From: a virus
Strand: one strand, 5' to 3'
DNA length: 46,870 bases
Virus record (IMG/VR): IMGVR_UViG_3300009285_002163
Coordinates: 1-46,870 of that record
Below, one piece after another: positions 22,772 through 33,193 of this stretch (position 1 is the stretch's first letter; the number at the start of each line of letters is the position of its first letter). Made by a program: the position numbers and the translations under genes. Below the pieces are notes generated by a model. That model was not told the origin of the DNA. It worked only from the letters and a program-made list of their open reading frames with translations, and made no database searches.

Positions 22772-25700
22772 ATGAAACGGTTACTGTATCTCCTGTTGTT
22801 GGTGTTGGCGGCAACGTCAGTCTTCGGACAAGGGTCTCCCCCTGCTCCCGACCGATGGAAAAAGACTGGCACCGTTCTTTCTCCAAGAGGAACACCGACC
22901 GAGGTGCGTATTCGGGTTATCGGAGATTCGGTCGTTTTCTACGGCTTAGGAAGTGGATACATAGACCCGACTATGCTCTTGAACGATTTCCGCGTTTTGG
23001 ATGGAAACATTGTTGAGAGCGATACCCTGTATGTAAAAGCGGCTGGCTACCTGTACGTCGGTGGGAACTACATCACCGACTTTGTGACCACCACCGATAA
23101 CGGGTTGAAGATTAGTGGCTCCGGTGTGGTGGGGACAATACTCGGTGACAGTGTTTCCGGCGGGGAGGTTAACCGCTACACACTTCAGAAGGTCAACTTT
23201 GATTCGACTCAAACAGTGACCTGGGCGGCGATATATCTGGCAAGTGGTGGGGCAGGGGACTCACTGAATCGGGTGATGAACAAGAAATACATCGATACAA
23301 CTCTTGCCGGTCTGCACATAGAGAACAGTCCTACACTCAACTACGTGCTCAAGCGAACGGCAACGGGAGCCTCATGGCAGGCTGATGTAGGAGCGGCTTC
23401 CGGTGACAATGTTGTAGTCATCGACTCTAACGGTACAACCCGCGATATGTCCCCGGCAGTGTTTATGGCTCTTGATGCCAGTATGAAGTTGGGCGTCTCG
23501 GCAGGGTTGGATACGGTCTACCTCCGTTCGGCTGGTGGTGCTGGTGGGATTGACACGACGCATTTCCTGAACATCACGGTCGGCGATACGGTTGCGGGTA
23601 CGCGCACGTTCAACTGGGGTGCGGCGAGATTTGATAGTCTTGGTTCTCTTGATGTTGACAGTATTAGAGTAGACCGTACTATCAGTTTTTCTGGTGGAAG
23701 CGTCTATTCGATGGCTGATGTAGCGGGAATTAAAAGTGCCGCTGGTGGTAGTGGTGGAACGGCGTTGGTTTTGTATGGACTGAATGCGGCGGGCGGTAAT
23801 GCGAGCACTATCACCTTTAATTATAGTACCGATTCAACAATTACCTTGCAAATTGGAGCTAACCCGTGGCGTTTCCGTCACGACACCATGACCTACCTGG
23901 ATGGCATTACTCCCCATAGGGGAAAGATATTCGGAACGTTCATGTCCACCGACTCCGCTACCATCGCCGGTCAACTCCTAAACGATGACGACGACATTGT
24001 TTCCGTCGCTGAACTCCCCGACCTTATGGCGTTTTCACAGGCGGGGGCTACGAGGGACAGCTTCGTCTACAAGAACGCTTCAGGTACGGCGGTGGGCTTT
24101 CTCTCCTATCGAAGCAGTGTCTTCTCCATCGGTTCGATGGCCGGTTACACCCTGAATCTGGTTGGCGGGTCGAGCGGGTCAATCAACCTGGGCGGCAACA
24201 ACATCGACTCGGCCGGGGCGATACATGCAGACCGAATAAAGGTAGACTCCTTCGCATATCTCGGAGCTTTCAATGCACCACAGACTCGCGGCATCAATAT
24301 GCGCGCTCCGGTGGCAACCTATACGACCAATCAATTGATTCTGCCAATTCCGAGCACCGGCTCTGACGGATATGTCCTTGCCAAGACCGCTACGGTTAAC
24401 GGTGACTCAACCTATTGGATTGCTCAATCGGGCGGAGGTGGTGGGGGAAACCCGATCTATATTGACAACGGCTCAACTATAACCGTGGCAGACTCGATTG
24501 CGTTCAAGGGTACAGGTGGAATTGTAGTTACATTGGCGCAAAAGACAGGAGTGGATACGGCGACCATTGCGGCTACGGGATTAACGGAATCGAACTTTGC
24601 GACGGATGCCGGAATAGCGACTGAGGCTGAAGTTGGTGACACTGCAACGGCTATCACCGCTCGTCTACCGTGGGCTTTCAAGGGAACCGGAAACGGCAAA
24701 GATACAACCTATTGGTCCGGCATTACGGCCAATGAAGTGATGATGTACCGTAGAGCCGGGACAATCGCAGATTCATTTATGTTGCGGCCGTCCTCGGCGA
24801 GCGACGTATTAGTTCTTGGCGGTAGTCCTGGTTTAATCAAACTGGATACGGCCGCTATAGCACAGATGTACTATAAGGCGGTGGTGACGGCCGACTCTGC
24901 ATTAGTGACGGTTGGGGCCATGACTGCTTCGTCTGTCGGAACTAAAGACTCGGCGGCCGTGAACGTTGGTGGTTCGACGCGAATTTATCCTATTAACAGG
25001 GTCATCGTATGGGACGACGGTATTGGGACGGCTCTTGTGCGAACGGCCGTGAACGGGACAACCGACTCCATCAATATCGACCTGAACTACGACAACAGCA
25101 CCATCGGCATCAACGGCTCAGACCAATTATATGTCAAGGCCGGTGGCATTGCTACGGGACAGATTCTTGACGGGACCATACTGGCGGCCGACCTGAATGC
25201 GACAATGGGTAGCGCGGTAACGATAAACTGGGCTCAATCCTCATTTGGTAACCTCGATAGTTTAGGTGCCGATACGGTTCACACCCAGTTCCTTCGGATG
25301 GCGAAACAGGGGACCATTGAAGCCGATAGCGGGTCCATCAGGCAGTTGGACAGTCTTGGCTTCACCAATGTTGCAGTGAAGGTGAAGATCAATCTCGGAA
25401 CCTCTGGTGGTCACATAAAGGGTGTTGGGAATGTGTATAGTGGTGGTGACGGTATGAACTTCATTGTTGACACCACTCAGGCACAGGCCGTTGCGGAGGG
25501 GTTTACATTCGGACTACAGAGTCACAGTGCTACGTGGGGCGACCCGTCTCTGTGGTACTTTTACGGTATCAACCCAACAAGTGCATTGGATAGCTTTGCG
25601 TTCAGGATGTACTGCGATACGTTGTTTGCCAGCCCGACACGTAAGGGATATCTCAAGAACTTCAAAGGTGCATACATAGATACCCTACACGGCAAGGCAG

Positions 25701-27544
25701 ACTCCGCGAAGATGGCCGACAGCGCCAAAACGGTCAGGGCGAATGTGTTGGATTCAACCAATCTCAAGGACGCCTCTATCCCACTTGTGAAAATACATCA
25801 GAGTGGGGCGACTCTTGGACAGTTCTCCAAGTGGGACGGCAGTGACTGGGTCCCCGCCGATGTTTCAATAGGTGCCGATCCGACTTTCTATGGTGACGTG
25901 ACGTTCTTCGGTTATCCGCGCGTGCAGAATGTGTCAAGCCAATGGGACTTAAATAAAGCGGTTGCCATGTACGCCGATACGTTTCTGACAATTCATGTAG
26001 GAGATACGATTAAAGACATCTGCATCGGAGAAGATACTACTTCGGCGGTCTACTCACAATACTCCTGGGTGCATCTTGGGGGGGTCTACATCCCGAACGG
26101 ATGGAATGGTTATAATCGCTGGATGGCTGGAACGCCGTATACGTGTGGTCCCGCGTCTGAACTTCCGGTGATGCGTGTATCCAATGACGGCATTACGTGG
26201 ATTGCCGTTCCTGGAGCGGCAAAACTGATTGCTTTCAAGACTGAATGTGATACAGCCCACGGTGACACTGCGAACTATCTGTCTGACATTGAGTTGGTAA
26301 TTGGAGCAGACGGGAAACAATGGGTCTACTGGCGGTCAACGGATTACATTGATTCTATTTTCACTGACGGGTGGAATTATACTGTCGCTTCTTCTATATG
26401 GTGTAAATCAACCACTAACGGGACAACGTGGTCAACAGCCAGAATGGTTGTGCCGTGGGATACGGCGGGTAGTATTACTATCAATCAGTCAGGTCTCTCT
26501 CCTGCGGTATGGCTTGACAGTAACAGTACATATAAGATGATGTTCGTATCAAACACCACCACCGCCCTCTGTCTATGGCAGGCCCCGCAACCGGACTCTG
26601 GTTGGGCCTTTGTTGACTCTGTGAAGAAAGAGGGAACCTCTGATTATCTCGGTCTGAGCAATTCGGGGATTTTCGACAGTTTACCGACCGGTGCGGCTTT
26701 CTGGCATCTTGAAGTAATACCCGTGGCAGGTGATGAAAAAATTCTTCTTCTAACGGCCAAGAATCCGACGGTTGATGTCACTTGCCCGTTCCAAACATTT
26801 ATTGGCAGAACGAGAGATAACGGAGTAAGCGTCTATCTGCGGGCCAAGTGTATCTTTCCAGAAAATTATAATATGGATACAATCAAAACCACTTCTCCGT
26901 GGGATGCTGGTGGTCAATATCGTGGTACGGGATGGGTGGCTGACAGGGGATATGGGAAAGAAATTGAATACATCTATGTCGGCTATAATGCTAAGATCGG
27001 AGCAAGCCCCGGATTTAAGCCTGGCCGCACGTTCATTCGGTTTGACAAAGACTACGAGACGGTTGACCTGAATCTGGTGGCAAGTAAACAAAGATGGGCA
27101 CGAACAGATTCGCTCTACCTGACTCTGGATGTAACCGACTCTCTGACGCAAGACACGGCTTACCTGCTTGAGAACTACACCGCACAAGGCAGTGATGCGG
27201 ACACGTTTTCGGTCTACGGATTCGTCTCTGATACATTTCAGGTTGATAGTGTTATCATCTCCTACTCGACATCAAATGGCACAACTACAAACGTCAAGAT
27301 CGATTCAGTGGCCTTCAAGAAGAACGGAGCACAAGGGGACCAGTGGGGGACGATGGTGAGCAATGTTTGGTGTGGTTCTGGCACTGACCGGGCCAATACA
27401 TCCCTGACGCGATTAGCTCTGCCGTGGCGGTTTACCATGCTGACACCGGGGGACAGGGCGGCAATCAAGTTCTTCACAAACCTCAGTCAAGACGACTCAT
27501 GGTTGAGAATAGAGAAGGTCCAACTGTACGGGTACAAACTATGA
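22772..27544 (+). CDS. Tail fibre with sialidase-like C-terminal propeller and signal peptide (1590 aa)
   Basis: The leader MKRLLYLLLLVLAATSVFG with Gln at +1 is a classic Sec signal. Residues 100 to 1010 are Gly/Ser/Thr/Asp-rich fibre sequence with repeated 'DSxxxD', 'GDTV' and 'I.GSD.LYVKAGGI..GQI' elements usual in phage fibre shafts. From about 1050 the sequence changes to a Trp/Asp-rich domain with Asp-box-like motifs (VSNDGITW near 1136; STTNGTTW near 1212), which suggests a sialidase or glycosidase-type beta-propeller. The last 130 residues form a separate beta-sandwich-like domain. A receptor-binding and possibly glycan-cleaving role is inferred. Confidence 0.7.
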   Translation: MKRLLYLLLLVLAATSVFGQGSPPAPDRWKKTGTVLSPRGTPTEVRIRVIGDSVVFYGLGSGYIDPTMLLNDFRVLDGNIVESDTLYVKAAGYLYVGGNYITDFVTTTDNGLKISGSGVVGTILGDSVSGGEVNRYTLQKVNFDSTQTVTWAAIYLASGGAGDSLNRVMNKKYIDTTLAGLHIENSPTLNYVLKRTATGASWQADVGAASGDNVVVIDSNGTTRDMSPAVFMALDASMKLGVSAGLDTVYLRSAGGAGGIDTTHFLNITVGDTVAGTRTFNWGAARFDSLGSLDVDSIRVDRTISFSGGSVYSMADVAGIKSAAGGSGGTALVLYGLNAAGGNASTITFNYSTDSTITLQIGANPWRFRHDTMTYLDGITPHRGKIFGTFMSTDSATIAGQLLNDDDDIVSVAELPDLMAFSQAGATRDSFVYKNASGTAVGFLSYRSSVFSIGSMAGYTLNLVGGSSGSINLGGNNIDSAGAIHADRIKVDSFAYLGAFNAPQTRGINMRAPVATYTTNQLILPIPSTGSDGYVLAKTATVNGDSTYWIAQSGGGGGGNPIYIDNGSTITVADSIAFKGTGGIVVTLAQKTGVDTATIAATGLTESNFATDAGIATEAEVGDTATAITARLPWAFKGTGNGKDTTYWSGITANEVMMYRRAGTIADSFMLRPSSASDVLVLGGSPGLIKLDTAAIAQMYYKAVVTADSALVTVGAMTASSVGTKDSAAVNVGGSTRIYPINRVIVWDDGIGTALVRTAVNGTTDSINIDLNYDNSTIGINGSDQLYVKAGGIATGQILDGTILAADLNATMGSAVTINWAQSSFGNLDSLGADTVHTQFLRMAKQGTIEADSGSIRQLDSLGFTNVAVKVKINLGTSGGHIKGVGNVYSGGDGMNFIVDTTQAQAVAEGFTFGLQSHSATWGDPSLWYFYGINPTSALDSFAFRMYCDTLFASPTRKGYLKNFKGAYIDTLHGKADSAKMADSAKTVRANVLDSTNLKDASIPLVKIHQSGATLGQFSKWDGSDWVPADVSIGADPTFYGDVTFFGYPRVQNVSSQWDLNKAVAMYADTFLTIHVGDTIKDICIGEDTTSAVYSQYSWVHLGGVYIPNGWNGYNRWMAGTPYTCGPASELPVMRVSNDGITWIAVPGAAKLIAFKTECDTAHGDTANYLSDIELVIGADGKQWVYWRSTDYIDSIFTDGWNYTVASSIWCKSTTNGTTWSTARMVVPWDTAGSITINQSGLSPAVWLDSNSTYKMMFVSNTTTALCLWQAPQPDSGWAFVDSVKKEGTSDYLGLSNSGIFDSLPTGAAFWHLEVIPVAGDEKILLLTAKNPTVDVTCPFQTFIGRTRDNGVSVYLRAKCIFPENYNMDTIKTTSPWDAGGQYRGTGWVADRGYGKEIEYIYVGYNAKIGASPGFKPGRTFIRFDKDYETVDLNLVASKQRWARTDSLYLTLDVTDSLTQDTAYLLENYTAQGSDADTFSVYGFVSDTFQVDSVIISYSTSNGTTTNVKIDSVAFKKNGAQGDQWGTMVSNVWCGSGTDRANTSLTRLALPWRFTMLTPGDRAAIKFFTNLSQDDSWLRIEKVQLYGYKL

Positions 27545-28905
27545 CCAAGTATATTCTCTTACTTTTACTGATACCCACGCTTTTATTGGGAGCGGGGACA
27601 GAGTACGACTCCACAACTAATCCGGCATGGGAGTGGCCGGATACGGTGACAACTGTCAACACATCTGGTCGAGATTTCAGGGGATATAGCCAACATCTTT
27701 GGATAGACTCGTCGGGAGCATTGTTTTGTCTCTATCCGTGGGGTTCGTCTGGTCTGTTTCACTTCTTTGGCACCTACAACAATTTCACTTCGGTCTGGAC
27801 GAATGCGGCCGAACCGAACCTTGGTGTTGCCGCTGGTGCATCATTCGGTGATAGCTCATTCATCATGTACCATTCGGGAACGGGGGGGGTCACGGCCCGA
27901 TGTTTCTTTGCTAAATACAATGATAGCGCTCGTGTTGTGCTTGATACCATAGAGACAAATACTGGAAGTTCGACGACGCCGAATTTCTGGTTGGTTGGCA
28001 ATACAATGTTGGCCTATCACCGTCGCAACTTAGATGTGAATCAGACAGGGATTCTCTACAAGGCGGCCTCGGCCATACCAGCCACGACACCCTGGACTAT
28101 AGTAGACAGTCAAAATACTGGTGGACAACAATGGGGTTCGGGTTTCCGTTGGGGTATGCCGGGGGGAATCTGTATATATCTCGATGCTCAAGACTCAATT
28201 ATTTACGCCGACTCAATCAATGGCTTCGATACGCTCTCCGGCACAGCTATCGGCATCAGCCCTCAGGTTACGTATGGGACCGCACAAGCGGCTCTTACTT
28301 ACGACATAGACTGGTATCGCGGGGACACTCTGCATATCGCCTACATGAGAAGTGAATCGCTGTACTATGCCAAGTTTTATCGGTCGGGGACATTTAATTC
28401 TCAGACGATAACACTTATCGGTAGTCGTGTGTGTCTTGAGGATTCAACACAGGTTATCACGCCAATTGCAAGTGGAACGCCTGGATTCCTCTACTCTCTT
28501 CCACAACTACAAATCTCGACGGTTGGGCGCGGCGATACGGTGTTCGTATTCTACCTTCTCCATCCCGATCAGGCATCACCGAGACTACCTGCCATCTATT
28601 ACAAGATGTCAACTAACGGTGGGACAAGTTTTGGAGCGCGAACACTTTGGAAAGATTCGACTTCAACTCGGAAATATCACCAGTTGACGACGCCATCAGT
28701 GATACCGAGAAACTATCCGGCGACAGGACAGATACGTCTTGTTGCGGCTTACAAGGACTCTACGGATACAGCAGCGCGTGACATCATCCGGTTCTATACG
28801 GAGATATTGAGTAGCAGTAGTGGGGCACCGGGACATCGACACGAACCACGCGGGACAGCCGTTCACCATAGCCCACAGGGCAGCACGGCGAGACACAAAC
28901 CATGA
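27541..28905 (+). CDS. Signal-peptide-bearing propeller-like tail protein A (454 aa)
   Basis: The start at 27541 overlaps the previous stop as ATGA; a longer frame from 27424 lies inside the fibre gene and is rejected because the 27541 ATG begins directly with a signal (MTKYILLLLLIPTLLLGAG). The mature part is Ser/Thr/Trp-rich beta sequence with an Asp-box-like STNGGTSFGA near residue 355, similar in style to the C-terminal region of the fibre. The C-terminus is His/Arg/Pro-rich and disordered. It is a paralogue of the next gene. A role in receptor or glycan binding is inferred. Confidence 0.65.
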   Translation: MTKYILLLLLIPTLLLGAGTEYDSTTNPAWEWPDTVTTVNTSGRDFRGYSQHLWIDSSGALFCLYPWGSSGLFHFFGTYNNFTSVWTNAAEPNLGVAAGASFGDSSFIMYHSGTGGVTARCFFAKYNDSARVVLDTIETNTGSSTTPNFWLVGNTMLAYHRRNLDVNQTGILYKAASAIPATTPWTIVDSQNTGGQQWGSGFRWGMPGGICIYLDAQDSIIYADSINGFDTLSGTAIGISPQVTYGTAQAALTYDIDWYRGDTLHIAYMRSESLYYAKFYRSGTFNSQTITLIGSRVCLEDSTQVITPIASGTPGFLYSLPQLQISTVGRGDTVFVFYLLHPDQASPRLPAIYYKMSTNGGTSFGARTLWKDSTSTRKYHQLTTPSVIPRNYPATGQIRLVAAYKDSTDTAARDIIRFYTEILSSSSGAPGHRHEPRGTAVHHSPQGSTARHKP

Positions 28906-28915
28906 GGAGCGATAA

Positions 28916-30298
28916 ATGAAAAGGATATTTAGTATGAAATATCTGATTTTGCTGCTGTTGCTCCCGACTCTTTTGACTGCGGGGACGTTGTATGAACCTG
29001 CAACAACTTCGGCCACCACTATTGGTACTGCGACTGAGGGTAAGGGCGGCTTCGGGAAAATGGGATTCAAGGTAGCCGTTGAAAGTACGGGAACGGGATG
29101 GGGGTTTCTCATGGGACATGGCTCCAGCAATATAAAGTTGCTTACGTACAACGGTTCTACCTGGACGATGAATACTGCCTTTTTTGGATTCACTGGTGAC
29201 GATGGCTCTTCCTACTATGGTATTCAGGCATATGGAGATTCAATGTTCGCCTACGGCCAGGAGGGCGTCAATGCGAATCTCACTATCAAGAAGATTGTTG
29301 GTGTGACCCCCGCAACAACAGGAAATGATACTGTTGCTGCTGCTACTTCGGCCGTTCGTGCTGGTCTTGTTTTGCTTAATAGCGGTCGTTCAGGGAAGAC
29401 CGGCACCGACAGTATTATGATGCAATTCCGATGGGAAACTACTACAACGGATACCAACTGGGTCGTCAAGAACAATGGGGCTTTGGCCTCAAGTAACACC
29501 TACACAAAGACAGACACCAACACAACGATTTTCCCCGAAGGGCCTCGCATCCCATACTGGTACGGGAACGCACTTCTAATTTTTGACGAAGAAGGTCTTG
29601 ACCTATTTATCGAAGATTCGACCGGTCATAGAAGTACATTGACGACCGCTCTCTTTGACATGGGTGCTCCCCCAAATCAGTGGCCAGGCATTGCCAGCTT
29701 GGACCAACTTCAATACACGATGGTGACAAAGGCGGACACTCTCTATTTAGCCTGGCAGGACGCGGAGGTCTGCTATGTGAAGCGCATGAGGATCAGCGGC
29801 TCTCCGCCGACAACTCTGACCCTGATTGATTCGACTATCATTCTTGCGGCCGCCGATATGCCAACTCCGGTCGTGGCAACTAATCCGGGTTATCTAACGA
29901 CCTTCTGGGAACCACAATTCACAGTCGTTGCTGATACGGTTTATCTCTTTGGCCACTGGTGGGCAGACCAGGCGAATCTGGATTCAGCCGATATTTGCTA
30001 TTGGAAGGGCGTGGGTGCTTCATGGGGAGAGAAGACAATACTACTTGCGGCCGTCAATCAACGGGCATGGTGGAGGTTACAAGCACCGCCCTTTGTTCCA
30101 ACAAATGGTGGAGCGTACACTATCCCGATTGCTCTCTGTGACAGTTCATCGGGATCAAATCAGGACTCTCTCTACGTGTATGCGGAGACATTTGGTTCCG
30201 GTGGCGGCGGAACTCCCACAACTAATTTGGTGGTGCGGGGTGGTGTCATCCGTACAGGTGTTCTTCGCAACCGACCGGAGATACTATGGCGCGACTGA
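28916..30298 (+). CDS. Signal-peptide-bearing propeller-like tail protein B (460 aa)
   Basis: GAGGAG precedes the ATG at 28916; a second ATG at 28934 begins MKYLILLLLLPTLLTAG. It parallels protein A closely in leader and in the first mature residues (AGTxY.xxT) and has the same beta-rich Ser/Thr/Trp composition and length. It ends in a Gly-rich linker and VVRGGVIRTGVLRNRPEILW. The two genes probably arose by duplication and may bind different surface sugars. No catalytic residues can be named. Confidence 0.65.
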   Translation: MKRIFSMKYLILLLLLPTLLTAGTLYEPATTSATTIGTATEGKGGFGKMGFKVAVESTGTGWGFLMGHGSSNIKLLTYNGSTWTMNTAFFGFTGDDGSSYYGIQAYGDSMFAYGQEGVNANLTIKKIVGVTPATTGNDTVAAATSAVRAGLVLLNSGRSGKTGTDSIMMQFRWETTTTDTNWVVKNNGALASSNTYTKTDTNTTIFPEGPRIPYWYGNALLIFDEEGLDLFIEDSTGHRSTLTTALFDMGAPPNQWPGIASLDQLQYTMVTKADTLYLAWQDAEVCYVKRMRISGSPPTTLTLIDSTIILAAADMPTPVVATNPGYLTTFWEPQFTVVADTVYLFGHWWADQANLDSADICYWKGVGASWGEKTILLAAVNQRAWWRLQAPPFVPTNGGAYTIPIALCDSSSGSNQDSLYVYAETFGSGGGGTPTTNLVVRGGVIRTGVLRNRPEILWRD

Positions 30299-32046
30299 TA
30301 ATAGCTGTTCTCATCTTTTGTTTGTCTCAGTCGGTTGGCGCGTCGACCTACTATCTCAAGAAGACCGGCAATAACTCAAACAGCGGTAAGAGTTGGGCGA
30401 ACGCATGGCTGGATTTCACCAAGACCAATTCCACTATTGCCGGTGGTGACACAGTTGTTGTGGGACCTGGTTCATATTTTGGCACTATGATTGTGCCTCC
30501 TGCCAACAGCAATCCGCTTGACCGAACCGTCTATATGGCTGGGGATAGTACGACGGGGGACAGTGGTTCTGTGCCGGTCCTGAATGATCCCGGTATCGCC
30601 TACTACAACGGGTTGAGCAATCCGACACGGCTTGACTTCGAGGCCAGCATTGCGATGGCCAAAGAGTGTACGGTATCGGCAGCGACGACAATAGCGTCAG
30701 GGAGTGCGTGGACACTCTATTCTGGGACTGTTTACCAGTTCACTATCGCCGTCCCCGAATGGACTGAGTATCCAGGCAAAACCCCCGCCATTGCCGGACA
30801 AGACACGCTCAAAATCAACGCCTATTCTGACTTGGCAACTTTGACCGGAGCAAGTGGAGCAGGGCTGTTTTACAACATTTCCACCGGAGTTGCTTACGTT
30901 CGCACCAGTACGGGCGCATCTCCCACGGGATTCAACGTCTATCTTAGTCGCAGGCCGACTATTTCAACGTACTTTGTGAACACAGCCAATTATGTAACAG
31001 TGCTTGGCTTCGATGTCCGATGGTCACAATTTGGCGGCTTCAATCTCGGTAATTCGCCCTATTCGCCTGATTCGTGCTGGCTTGACCATTGCCGAGTAAC
31101 GAGGGTTTCGGAATTGACCGTTTCCAATGAGGGAGCGATGTCGTCAAGGGGTGGTGGAACTTGTTATGGGAATCGAGTCCGGGCCTGCTATGTTCGCTAT
31201 ATCGACGAGAATGCTGGCGGTCCCAATCGCGCCACTGTTCATACTACCTATGCACAGGACAATTTTGTTGTGGAAAGTTGTTTGGTTATAGGAATCAACG
31301 GCGTTGACTTCAAAAATCAGGGTGGCACCCCGCAGGGACGCAATAATTGTTTCAAGTTCAACACCGTGGTTTCCCCTCCGGCTTACTGCTACTCCATGCT
31401 CGGCAACCAAATTGACGACTCTTGCTATGGGAACTACTTTTTGAATTGGGAGAGTAACGGAGTGCAGATGGGGCACGACCCCGGCTATGGCGGAAATGCC
31501 TGCTATGGTCATTTCATTCAGAACAACAGTTTTTACAGCACATACGCTGGGAGCAAGGGTGCGATGGTGATGTCGCAGGATGGGAGTATGGTTCCAGCAA
31601 CCCCGTCTAATGACTTCTGGCGGTATAACATTATTCAGGGATGCGCCGACCGTCCCGTCATTACGACAATTACAGGATACGATACCTCGTGGTTGTGTGC
31701 TACGAATCGATATTGGAATTCGGAGAATGAGTTTTTGTATGGCGGGGGGCCAACCTTCACTGCGTGGTCAGCGTATGCTTCTGGTGTCTGGGCGGGTAGT
31801 GTCTTACAGGAAATTGGCTCGACCTTCTCCGTAACTCCGCCAACTCCTGCGGTTGGTGGCTATAACGACCCCGCGAATGGCGACCTCTCACGACCCAACT
31901 CATCTCAGGAAATAGACGTGACTTACGGCGGTGTACGTTGGACTCGTATCGGCGCGTGGCAACCAACGGCCGCTCTCACTGAAAAGACGAAGGCTTCGGG
32001 GACTATCACTGTCCCGTCGGGTTTAGGAGGTATCAATTTCAAATGA
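30286..32046 (+). CDS. Right-handed beta-helix tailspike-like protein with signal peptide (586 aa)
   Basis: After the leader MARLIIAVLIFCLSQSVGA the protein starts STYYLKKTGNNSNSGKSWANAW, with GGDTVVVGPGSYFGTM following. This is the usual opening of pectate-lyase-like or DUF1565-type parallel beta-helix proteins ('YYVs..GnDsnsGtsw..aw..i..GDTv.v.pGtY'). Repeated short strands with Asn and Gly turns run to about residue 480, then a smaller C-terminal part. The likely role is binding or depolymerising a surface polysaccharide. It overlaps the previous gene by 13 bases and the next by ATGA. Confidence 0.75.
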   Translation: MARLIIAVLIFCLSQSVGASTYYLKKTGNNSNSGKSWANAWLDFTKTNSTIAGGDTVVVGPGSYFGTMIVPPANSNPLDRTVYMAGDSTTGDSGSVPVLNDPGIAYYNGLSNPTRLDFEASIAMAKECTVSAATTIASGSAWTLYSGTVYQFTIAVPEWTEYPGKTPAIAGQDTLKINAYSDLATLTGASGAGLFYNISTGVAYVRTSTGASPTGFNVYLSRRPTISTYFVNTANYVTVLGFDVRWSQFGGFNLGNSPYSPDSCWLDHCRVTRVSELTVSNEGAMSSRGGGTCYGNRVRACYVRYIDENAGGPNRATVHTTYAQDNFVVESCLVIGINGVDFKNQGGTPQGRNNCFKFNTVVSPPAYCYSMLGNQIDDSCYGNYFLNWESNGVQMGHDPGYGGNACYGHFIQNNSFYSTYAGSKGAMVMSQDGSMVPATPSNDFWRYNIIQGCADRPVITTITGYDTSWLCATNRYWNSENEFLYGGGPTFTAWSAYASGVWAGSVLQEIGSTFSVTPPTPAVGGYNDPANGDLSRPNSSQEIDVTYGGVRWTRIGAWQPTAALTEKTKASGTITVPSGLGGINFK

Positions 32047-32942
32047 AAAAAGAAGATAAACTCGTTAAGTGGGCAGGGACTATTCTGGTTGGCCTCGCAT
32101 TTGTGGGTGGTCTGTATTTGAGCGTCTACGGAACTACCGTTGTAGTGCAGGCAAGTTGGAACTTCCCGACACAGAAGATTATCTACACCCAAGAGGCTGA
32201 TGGCTTGCTCATTTTCCAAGACACCATCACCGATGGTTCACAGTCGGTCAACTTGTCAACTACGGGACGCGATGACAGCCTGAACATTTGGCATTTCAGG
32301 TTGTGGGAAGATACGACCGGATTACCCTGGAGCTTTCTCTATTACCGCGACTTGAACGCAAGTGCTGACGCGTCTGAGTCATGGAACGTGGATACCCTCT
32401 ATCTGCCCGATACTGCCGACACGGTAAAACGGTTGCTTTTAAGAGACGGGACGACAATCAACACCCGCACGTACACGAATGTCGCCGCCATTCCCGAAAC
32501 AACGTACACGGTTGCAAGCGGCACGTTTAGCGAAGTTCTCTATCAAATCAAGTACGACGCGACGGATACTTTCAGCACCTTTAACCTCGCGTATGACTTG
32601 CTCGGTGACAGCGTTTCGGGAGGCGGCATACCTTCAACCGGCCACGCATGCAGAGTAACCGTTGTAGTGAAGACCTTCCAAGAACTACCTGATTCAGGTC
32701 GGACGATAACGGTCTATCCTGTGAGGAACTTTGTCAAGGATTCTACGGGGCAGGTGATAACCATGCAGCCGATAAAGAGCACGACCAATGCCTTAGGACA
32801 GGCCAGTTTTGACCTGATGTGGTCGAACTACTTTATCCCGCCGCTCAACTACGTGTACGTCATGGTGACACCCTATGGGAGTCTGAGAAAAATAGATAGC
32901 GTACCGTCAACAACAACATATACATTCTCATTGATTCGTTAG
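32043..32942 (+). CDS. Membrane-anchored beta-rich tail-cassette protein (299 aa)
   Basis: One hydrophobic segment (WAGTILVGLAFVGGLYLSVYG) after a charged start fits a signal anchor or uncleaved leader. The body is beta-rich and Thr/Asp-rich, and the last 100 residues (RVTVVVKTFQELPDSGRTITVYPVRNF ... GQASFDLMWS) resemble an Ig-like or carboxypeptidase-regulatory-like fold. It closes the fibre cassette and is followed eight bases later by the holin-like gene. The function is not known. Confidence 0.65.
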   Translation: MKKEDKLVKWAGTILVGLAFVGGLYLSVYGTTVVVQASWNFPTQKIIYTQEADGLLIFQDTITDGSQSVNLSTTGRDDSLNIWHFRLWEDTTGLPWSFLYYRDLNASADASESWNVDTLYLPDTADTVKRLLLRDGTTINTRTYTNVAAIPETTYTVASGTFSEVLYQIKYDATDTFSTFNLAYDLLGDSVSGGGIPSTGHACRVTVVVKTFQELPDSGRTITVYPVRNFVKDSTGQVITMQPIKSTTNALGQASFDLMWSNYFIPPLNYVYVMVTPYGSLRKIDSVPSTTTYTFSLIR

Positions 32943-32950
32943 GAGGTTCT

Positions 32951-33193
32951 ATGACAACATTCTTCAAAGAGAACGGGACTTTGCTGACCATCCTGATTCT
33001 CGGCAGTCTGTTCATCATCTTTGCGGGCATGGCCATGCTCAAGGGATTATTGGGCCCCGATGTGTTCTTACAGTGGGCTGGCGGTATCTTCGGTGTCGGC
33101 TCAGGAATCAAGTTGGCCCATAGCAACGCCAAGAAACTGGCCGATTCCTATCCGACCCCTCTTGCCGGACCGTATGCAGAGAAGAAGGACTGA
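32951..33193 (+). CDS. Holin-like small membrane protein (80 aa)
   Basis: AGGAGG precedes the ATG. The protein has two hydrophobic segments (LLTILILGSLFIIFAGMAML and VFLQWAGGIFGVGSGIKLA) with a short loop and a charged tail, as in class II holins. It overlaps the endolysin start by TGATG, which strongly supports a lysis role: it would form holes that let the endolysin reach the wall. Confidence 0.7.
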   Translation: MTTFFKENGTLLTILILGSLFIIFAGMAMLKGLLGPDVFLQWAGGIFGVGSGIKLAHSNAKKLADSYPTPLAGPYAEKKD

